Positions 1-3,817 of a stretch of DNA of 5,039 bases are shown here, one piece after another. Source of the DNA: Phytoactinopolyspora endophytica (GTDB lineage: Bacteria; Actinomycetota; Actinomycetes; Jiangellales; Jiangellaceae); NCBI RefSeq assembly GCF_004138495.1, contig NZ_ML142854.1, forward strand, positions 92,032-97,070, written 5' to 3'. The position numbers and the translations under genes were made by a program. Under the pieces are notes generated by a model that did no database searches, had not been told where the DNA came from, and saw only the letters and a list, made by a program, of their open reading frames with translations. Each line of letters begins with the position of its first letter. Position 1 is the first letter of the stretch.

Positions 1-11
1 ACTGAACGTTG

Positions 12-638
12 ATGACGTCTCAACTATCGCCGCGCACGGGAGGTGGCCGACGGGTCCAGGCTCGGGCCGGGTACCACCATGGCAACCTCCGGGCGGCTCT
101 GGTCCAGGCAGCGATCGGCCTCGTCCGGGAGAAGGGGCCGTACGACTTCAACCTGGCGGAAGCGGCCAGGCGAGTCGGGGTCAGCGTCGCGGCGCCCTAT
201 CGGCATTTCGAGGACCGTGAGGCGCTGCTGGCGGAGGTCGCCCAATGGGGGTTCGAGCAGCTGCGTGCCGCACTGGAAGCCGTCCCGCGGGACACCGACG
301 ATCCGGTGGACGGCCTCGTCGCACTCGGGCTGGCGTACATCGAGTTCGCCGAGGCGGACCCGAAGGTCTTCCAGCTGATGTTCTCGCTCGACGAGCGCGT
401 GTCCACGTCCGAGGCGGGGCGCGGTGCGCTCGGCGTGTTGCGGGGCGCCTTGGAACGCGCCGTGGAGTCCGGCCGGGTCGGCGTGGACGTCGAGACGGCG
501 ATGCGCGTCACGTGGGGGCTGGCGCACGGCGTGGCGACGCTGAAGATCGGGGACATGGGGACCTTCCGATCGGACACCCCGCAGGACGTCGCAGCTACTC
601 TGCGGGCTGCTTTCGCCGGCCTGTCACCGCGTTCATGA
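12..638 (+). CDS. TetR/AcrR-family transcriptional regulator (WHG-type ligand domain)
   Basis: This is probably a ligand-responsive DNA-binding repressor acting as a dimer in the cytoplasm. Counting from ATG 12 it has 208 residues, normal for TetR proteins. A YHHGNLRAAL motif at residues 21-30 opens helix 1, and the helix-turn-helix follows at about 46-73 (LAEAARRVGVS, then APYRHFEDREALL). The C-terminal half is the variable ligand and dimer domain and carries WGLAHG at about 168-173, the signature I associate with the WHG-type C-terminal domain. An in-frame TGA at 3-5 shows that the gene cannot begin further upstream. TTG at 9 directly precedes ATG 12 and is a possible alternative start; only eight bases precede it, so no ribosome binding site can be judged. 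It lies 91 bp upstream of the small-protein/hydrolase pair on the same strand, whose promoter holds an operator-like dyad, so that pair is its most likely target. The ligand is unknown. Confidence 0.93.
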   Translation: MTSQLSPRTGGGRRVQARAGYHHGNLRAALVQAAIGLVREKGPYDFNLAEAARRVGVSVAAPYRHFEDREALLAEVAQWGFEQLRAALEAVPRDTDDPVDGLVALGLAYIEFAEADPKVFQLMFSLDERVSTSEAGRGALGVLRGALERAVESGRVGVDVETAMRVTWGLAHGVATLKIGDMGTFRSDTPQDVAATLRAAFAGLSPRS

Positions 639-665
639 CCTGAAATCCACCATTGATCCGGCAGC

Positions 666-692
666 TTGCGGTGGGCGTTCCGAATCTATTAT
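666..692 (+). promoter_or_regulatory. Predicted promoter of the small membrane protein/hydrolase unit
   Basis: A TATTAT hexamer at 687-692 matches the -10 consensus in five of six positions and stands out in this GC-rich DNA. A weaker -35-like TTGCGG lies at 666-671, 15 bp upstream, which is shorter than ideal. Transcription would start near 699, giving a leader of about 30 nt before the ATG at 730. The -10 box is the strong part of this call; the -35 is tentative. Confidence 0.55.
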
Positions 693-709
693 GTTAGTCG
701 TACTTACAT
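691..709. promoter_or_regulatory. Operator-like 19-bp imperfect inverted repeat
   Basis: The sequence ATGTTAGTCGTACTTACAT reads as two half-sites, ATGTnAGT and ACTnACAT, around a 3-bp centre; seven of the eight arm positions are complementary. It overlaps the end of the -10 box and the predicted transcription start, the usual place for a repressor to block initiation. Size and symmetry suit a TetR-family operator. The TetR gene ending at 638 is the obvious candidate for its binder, but this is inferred from proximity only. Confidence 0.6.
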
Positions 710-717
710 CCTGTGTA

Positions 718-723
718 GTGGAG
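718..723 (+). promoter_or_regulatory. Ribosome binding site that fixes the start of the small membrane protein
   Basis: GTGGAG, with a GGAG core at 720-723, lies 6 nt before ATG 730. It favours that start over the in-frame ATG at 691, which has no such motif and sits inside the -10/operator region. Confidence 0.65.
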
Positions 724-729
724 TTTCAA

Positions 730-1005
730 ATGGGTATCACGCCGCGTGCTCAACGCAATGCTTCACGTACAATTCACTTCATTGTTGCGGCCACGTTAGG
801 TACTTATGTTTATGCGCCGGAACACGTTTCCGATCCATTGCGGCCTTTTCTTATGTTCGTCGGTATTCCACTCGCGGTTCTGACCGGAACTTTCCTGTGG
901 AAGCAGGCGCTCTTCCGCCGCGTCGCCCGACGTGCCGGCCAGGGTCCGGCGCGGACGACATCGCGGGCAGAGGCGCCGGTCTCCAGCACGCGAGATGCCG
1001 GCTAG
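730..1005 (+). CDS. Small two-helix membrane protein of unknown function
   Basis: I do not recognise a characterised family. The 91-residue product has a short basic N-terminus, a hydrophobic segment at about 14-29 (IHFIVAATLGTYVYAP), a short acidic loop (EHVSDP), a second hydrophobic segment at about 37-57, and a basic then Ser/Thr/Ala-rich tail (LFRRVARR from residue 61). The basic residues at both ends suggest that N- and C-termini face the cytoplasm. The start is ATG 730, chosen for its ribosome binding site. Its stop codon is 3 nt before the hydrolase ATG, so the two genes are almost certainly co-transcribed and probably translationally coupled, and the protein may help place or stabilise the hydrolase in the membrane. 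The first half is unusually AT-rich for the window (691-890 is about 48% GC by my hand count) and includes a TTA leucine codon at 796-798, rare in high-GC actinobacteria. Composition returns to GC-rich near base 900. Confidence 0.8.
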   Translation: MGITPRAQRNASRTIHFIVAATLGTYVYAPEHVSDPLRPFLMFVGIPLAVLTGTFLWKQALFRRVARRAGQGPARTTSRAEAPVSSTRDAG

Positions 1006-1008
1006 GAC

Positions 1009-2481
1009 ATGGCGCGATGGAAATATGCCCTGGCCGTGGCGTCGGCCTCGATGGCCGGCGTCGCTCTGCTGGGAGTCCTCGGCGAGGTGCTCGCCCCGAA
1101 GCCGAGGTGGGAGCCTCGGCCGTATGACCTTCCGCCGCTGACGGACGCGGCGCCGGAGATCGAGCCGGCGGCCGGGCAGGAACCTACGGATGAGTATGAG
1201 GTCCGCAGAGAAGAGGTAACGGTCGAGGTCGAAGGCGACGAACTTGCGGCGAGCGTCTTCTCGCCGGACGCTGCCGGCCGATATCCGGCGGTCGCATTCG
1301 TTCACGGCGCAGGAGTGGGAAACGGCAGCAGTCATTTCGATCTCGCGGAGCGGTTCGCGCGCGCGGGAATCGTCGCGGTCGCCTACGACAAACGCGACGA
1401 CTACTCGTATTTCTGGAACCGCGACTTCGACCAGCTGGCCGAAGACGCGACTGCGGTCGTGCGGATGATGCGCCAGCGGCCGGACGTCGACCCGGACCGC
1501 GCCGGGCTGTGGGGGCTCAGCGAAGGCGGGCGCGTGGTGCCGTTGGCCGCTTCCCGCAGCGACGACGTGGGCTTCGTCGTCACCGTCGGTGGGGCCGTGA
1601 GCGGTCCGCTGCGGAATACGGCATGGTCGGTCTATGAGGGCCTCGCTGCCGAGGGTGCTCCCGCCGGCGCACGGAGCCTGGCCGTGCATGTGCTCGGAGG
1701 CGGATACCTGTTCACGCTCCATCTCGACCCGCCGTCGGGCGTGTGGAGCGAGGTTCAGCAGCCGGCGCTCGTCATCTATGGCAACAACGACTACCTCGTG
1801 CCGCCGGCCGAGAGCTCTCGGATCATCGTCGACGGTCTCCAGGAAGGGCGCAATTCCGGCTATGCGGTCAGGTTCTTCGGAGACGCCGACCACGGCCTGC
1901 GACAGGACGGTGGATTGGCGCCGGGCTACGTCCGGACGATGACCGACTGGATCTCCGGCCTCCCCGGGAGCGCGGAGGCGTCGGCAGCCGTGGCCGGACC
2001 GTTGCCGGTGCAGCGATACGCATCCACGGTGGTTCCGCGTGCTCCCTGGTACGGCGGCGTACACGCGCTTGCGGTCACGGTCGTGCTGACCGTCGTGGGC
2101 GCGGTGGTGATACCGGTGGCGGCCCGGCGACGGCTCCGAGCGTCGGCCGGAGCGGGCTGGCATCCGAACGACCGAGCCGCGCGCTGGAGTACCCGCTCTG
2201 CCGTCGTCGCGTTCGGGGCGCTCTGGGGATACATCGCCGTCCTGATCGGACTGGGATACACCCGCAACGGTGCAGCCGCCGTCTATCAGGTCGGTTGGGG
2301 CCTGGTCCGCGCCACCGCCCTGGCGGCGGTCATCCTCGCCGCCGTCCTCGCGTTGCGTGCGTTCGCGGGCGGCGGAAGGCTCGACCGTGCGCAGTGGCTG
2401 GTGCTGGGCGGACGGCTCGGCGTCGTCGTGCTGCTCCTGCTCAACCTTGCCTATTGGGGTGTGTTCGCCCCCCGCTGGTGA
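1009..2481 (+). CDS. Membrane-anchored alpha/beta hydrolase with a four-helix C-terminal membrane domain
   Basis: This is a serine hydrolase, probably an esterase, thioesterase or acyl hydrolase, of 490 residues. Residues 6-27 form an N-terminal anchor, followed by a Pro/Glu-rich linker and the hydrolase fold at about 65-318. Visible catalytic elements are HGAG at 99-102 (oxyanion region), GLSEG at 169-173 with nucleophile Ser171, YGNND with probable acid Asp261, and DADHG with His295, so the triad is complete. Hydrophobic segments follow at about 351-370, 396-416, 428-450 and 465-486. Basic residues at the N-terminus and after the second helix (AARRRLR, 371-377) predict cytoplasmic loops, which puts the catalytic domain outside. 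There is no lipobox cysteine. The domain resembles secreted or membrane esterases of the broad EstD/dienelactone-hydrolase-like type; the substrate cannot be told. ATG 1009 lies 3 nt after the previous stop, with AGGA at 1004-1007 only 1 nt away, so coupled translation is likely. Confidence 0.9.
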   Translation: MARWKYALAVASASMAGVALLGVLGEVLAPKPRWEPRPYDLPPLTDAAPEIEPAAGQEPTDEYEVRREEVTVEVEGDELAASVFSPDAAGRYPAVAFVHGAGVGNGSSHFDLAERFARAGIVAVAYDKRDDYSYFWNRDFDQLAEDATAVVRMMRQRPDVDPDRAGLWGLSEGGRVVPLAASRSDDVGFVVTVGGAVSGPLRNTAWSVYEGLAAEGAPAGARSLAVHVLGGGYLFTLHLDPPSGVWSEVQQPALVIYGNNDYLVPPAESSRIIVDGLQEGRNSGYAVRFFGDADHGLRQDGGLAPGYVRTMTDWISGLPGSAEASAAVAGPLPVQRYASTVVPRAPWYGGVHALAVTVVLTVVGAVVIPVAARRRLRASAGAGWHPNDRAARWSTRSAVVAFGALWGYIAVLIGLGYTRNGAAAVYQVGWGLVRATALAAVILAAVLALRAFAGGGRLDRAQWLVLGGRLGVVVLLLLNLAYWGVFAPRW

Positions 2482-2494
2482 CGGGGCTGCGAGC
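2482..2494. other. 13-bp gap between convergent genes, no terminator seen
   Basis: The stop codons of the hydrolase (plus strand) and the four-helix membrane protein (minus strand) are separated by 13 GC-rich bases. I see no stable hairpin followed by a T-run on either strand, so transcripts from the two sides may overlap into each other's 3' ends. Confidence 0.6.
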
Positions 2495-2905
2495 TCAGAC
2501 GGTCAACAGGCCGACACCGAGTGTGACCAGGCCCGCGGCCAGGACCGCGGCTCCGATCCACACCAGGACGATGAGCGCGTTCGGCCGGGTGCGCCCGGCG
2601 CCGAGAGAGGAGAAGAAGAAGCCTGCCGGCATCAGGATCGCGGCGACTGCCACGCCGCTGCGCGCGACCCAGGCGGCGGCACCGTCCAGGTCGGTGGCGT
2701 CGGTGAGTACGGCGGCGACGATTCCGAGTGTGAGGAACATGCCGGCATGGCCGTGGCCGGCCCGGGCGAACGCTCGCTGGAAGTCGGTCGCGGGCAGCTT
2801 GCCACGGATGAGCCGGGTGAGGTACCAGCCTCCGGACTCGACGGTGACGAGTGCCAGCAGCAGAATTCCGATCAGACGGCTGGCTTCGGTGCTGAGTTCG
2901 AACAT
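2495..2905 (-). CDS. Small four-helix integral membrane protein with a GHGHAG motif, function unknown
   Basis: The 136-residue product is almost entirely membrane-embedded, with hydrophobic segments at about 9-28, 50-68, 80-100 and 108-133. Between helices 1 and 2 is a polar stretch ending in FQRAFARAGHGHAG (residues 42-55), with His51 and His53 at the start of helix 2. TRPN at 106-109 joins helices 3 and 4. The compact histidine pair could bind a metal or cofactor or carry a proton, but this is speculation. I have an impression of having seen similar small proteins in other actinobacteria, always uncharacterised. The start is supported by AGGAG 7 nt upstream of the ATG (plus-strand positions 2913-2917). 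It lies 113 nt behind the minus-strand TetR gene in the same direction, so it may be co-transcribed with the regulator and belong to the MMPL regulon. No obvious promoter is visible in the gap. Confidence 0.85.
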   Translation of the reverse strand: MFELSTEASRLIGILLLALVTVESGGWYLTRLIRGKLPATDFQRAFARAGHGHAGMFLTLGIVAAVLTDATDLDGAAAWVARSGVAVAAILMPAGFFFSSLGAGRTRPNALIVLVWIGAAVLAAGLVTLGVGLLTV

Positions 2906-2912
2906 GGTGAGA

Positions 2913-2917
2913 CTCCT
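2913..2917 (-). promoter_or_regulatory. Ribosome binding site of the four-helix membrane protein
   Basis: On the minus strand AGGAG lies 7 nt before the ATG at 2905-2903. It is a near-ideal Shine-Dalgarno site and settles the start codon. Confidence 0.75.
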
Positions 2918-2952
2918 GGGTATGCGATCGTCGTCGTATCAGCGTGCCGCGG

Positions 2953-3000
2953 CGAGAGGTGGTCTCGTACAGGGCGCCGTGCGGTCGCAGCCCAGCTGCG
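2953..3000. other. Two short inverted repeats between the TetR and four-helix protein genes
   Basis: CGAGA at 2953-2957 pairs with TCTCG at 2963-2967, and CGCAG at 2986-2990 pairs with CTGCG at 2996-3000; each is a 5-bp stem with a 5-nt loop. Neither is followed by a T-run on either strand. They could be weak attenuation or processing structures in a transcript running from the regulator into the membrane protein gene, or chance pairing in GC-rich DNA. Confidence 0.25.
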
Positions 3001-3018
3001 CACGGCCCGGTCCGGCGG

Positions 3019-3678
3019 TCACGGGTCGGCCCTGGGGCGGCCGTAGGTGTTGCTGACCATCTCGATGACCCGTTCTGAGGCAGCGTTGCGGGCGCTGCTC
3101 GGCAGCTGGCCGAGCGGCCCGTCGGCGATCAGGCGGGCGAACCCGTGGACCGCCGACCAGGCGACGATCTCGGCCAGCGGGCGGCGGTCGGCCGGGAGCA
3201 CGCCGATGTCCACGAGATCGTCCAGGGTCTGTACCAGCATCCCGAACGCGGTCGGCGTCGCATCGGCGGTGGCCACCGGTGGGAGGCCGGCGTGGCTGGT
3301 AGCGGCTTGGAAGAGCCCTGGATTGGACGGTGCCACTTCGATGTACGCCCGGGCGATCGCGTGCAGCCGATGTATGGCCTGCGTGGCCGGGTCACCGGCG
3401 GCCGGGATGCGGGCGATGTTGTCCCGCATGGCGCCGGCGAGATGGTCGAACGCGTGGTCGCGGACCGCCTGCAGGAGTTCCTCGCCAGCACTGAAATGCC
3501 GGTACGCGGCCGTCGGTGTGACGCCCACGATCCGGGCTGCGGGCCTGACGCCGACGGCTGCCGGGCCACCTTGGGCGGCCAGTTCGACACCCGCGTCGAT
3601 CAGCGCATTGCGCAGGTCACCGTGGTGGTAGGGGCGACGCGGGACCGCGTCGCCGCTCGCTCCATCCGATGTTGACAT
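3019..3678 (-). CDS. TetR/AcrR-family transcriptional regulator, divergent from the MMPL transporter gene
   Basis: This is probably an autoregulating repressor of the divergent MMPL transporter gene. The 219-residue product has an unstructured N-terminus, YHHGDLRNAL at 17-26, a helix-turn-helix at about 43-68 (VRPAARIVGVTPTAAYRHFS), and a C-terminal ligand domain with WSAVHG at 174-179. Both motifs recur in the TetR protein at the left end, so the two belong to the same broad TetR subgroup (WHG-type C-terminal domain), although their ligand domains differ. The ATG at 3678-3676 has no Shine-Dalgarno motif upstream. Instead, a -10-like TAATGT ends exactly 6 nt before the A of the ATG, which predicts a leaderless mRNA. 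Divergence from an MMPL exporter is a classic arrangement for a local efflux or lipid-export regulator. The helices that define the ligand pocket do not reveal the ligand. Confidence 0.93.
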   Translation of the reverse strand: MSTSDGASGDAVPRRPYHHGDLRNALIDAGVELAAQGGPAAVGVRPAARIVGVTPTAAYRHFSAGEELLQAVRDHAFDHLAGAMRDNIARIPAAGDPATQAIHRLHAIARAYIEVAPSNPGLFQAATSHAGLPPVATADATPTAFGMLVQTLDDLVDIGVLPADRRPLAEIVAWSAVHGFARLIADGPLGQLPSSARNAASERVIEMVSNTYGRPRADP

Positions 3679-3684
3679 GCGCCC

Positions 3685-3713
3685 ACATTATGTGCAATGT
3701 TGACACTTGTAAA
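3685..3713 (-). promoter_or_regulatory. Predicted promoter of the divergent TetR gene, giving a leaderless transcript
   Basis: Read on the minus strand, TTTACA (plus 3708-3713) and TAATGT (plus 3685-3690) are separated by exactly 17 bp. TAATGT fits the TANNNT -10 pattern common in actinobacteria. The predicted +1, 7 nt beyond the -10, is base 3678, the A of the regulator's start codon. The -35 lies inside the half-site cluster, so the regulator would block its own transcription. Confidence 0.6.
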
Positions 3714-3720
3714 GTTTACA
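3700..3720. promoter_or_regulatory. Operator-like cluster of three alternating TTKACA half-sites
   Basis: The 21 bases hold TTGACA (3700-3705), then after 2 bp TGTAAA (3708-3713), then after 1 bp TTTACA (3715-3720). The last two form a perfect 13-bp dyad, TGTAAAGTTTACA, and the first two a second dyad with one mismatch. TTGACA is also a consensus -35 on the plus strand, and the minus-strand -35 is the middle half-site. A repressor here could control both directions. No convincing plus-strand -10 follows TTGACA at 16-18 bp. A weak alternative for the MMPL gene is TTTACA (3715-3720), 16 bp, then TATCGC (3737-3742). Confidence 0.55.
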
Positions 3721-3746
3721 GCCGATCACATGGTCCTATCGCTTCG

Positions 3747-3768
3747 CGGCAATGGGTTCTCATTGCCG
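3747..3768. repeat. Perfect inverted repeat, 8-bp arms with a 6-nt loop, before the MMPL gene
   Basis: CGGCAATG at 3747-3754 and CATTGCCG at 3761-3768 are fully complementary around GGTTCT. It is the longest perfect dyad I found in the intergenic DNA. It could be an operator, since its size and symmetry suit a TetR or similar dimer, or an RNA hairpin in the leader of the MMPL transcript. The inner half-site GCAATG also occurs at 3694-3699, 55 bp upstream in the same orientation. With no T-run after it, it is not a standard terminator. Confidence 0.6.
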
Positions 3769-3806
3769 GCTCTCGTCATCCATCCCGACCTCGCAACCGC
3801 CTACGT

Positions 3807-3811
3807 GAGGA
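3807..3811 (+). promoter_or_regulatory. Ribosome binding site of the MMPL gene
   Basis: GAGGA lies 6 nt before ATG 3818. An in-frame TGA at 3806-3808 rules out an upstream start, so this start codon is well fixed. Confidence 0.75.
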
Positions 3812-3817
3812 AAAGCC

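Noticed and set aside
647..674. CCACC...GGTGG inverted repeat after the first TetR gene as a terminator
   Set aside because: It has only a 5-bp stem around an 18-nt loop and no following T-run; the pairing is too weak to call.
691..729. Upstream ATG at 691 as the start of the small membrane protein
   Set aside because: It lies within the -10/operator region and has no ribosome binding site, while ATG 730 has GTGGAG at the right distance. The added residues do not look like part of the protein.
666..1127. Alternative plus-strand frame of 153 codons overlapping the small membrane protein
   Set aside because: It is Cys-, Tyr- and Arg-rich without a hydrophobic pattern, has no ribosome binding site, and overlaps the start of the hydrolase gene by over 100 bases.
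796..2163. Long minus-strand open frame of 455 codons opposite the hydrolase gene
   Set aside because: It is the antisense shadow of a high-GC gene. Its translation is rich in Arg, His, Asp and Gly with no domain, and the plus-strand frame has a full catalytic triad and coherent membrane segments.
2468..2473. Run of six C near the end of the hydrolase gene as a possible frameshift site
   Set aside because: The frame reads through to a natural stop that leaves a sensible C-terminal helix, and nothing suggests programmed slippage.
1743..3056. Plus-strand open frame of 437 codons crossing the hydrolase end and the four-helix protein gene
   Set aside because: It spans two well-supported genes on opposite strands, and its product is Arg- and Pro-rich without recognisable structure.
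3669..3705. ATGTTGACA repeated at 3669-3677 and 3697-3705 as two plus-strand promoters
   Set aside because: The first copy lies inside the first codons of the minus-strand TetR gene and has no usable -10 at 16-18 bp. Only the second copy is kept, as part of the operator cluster.
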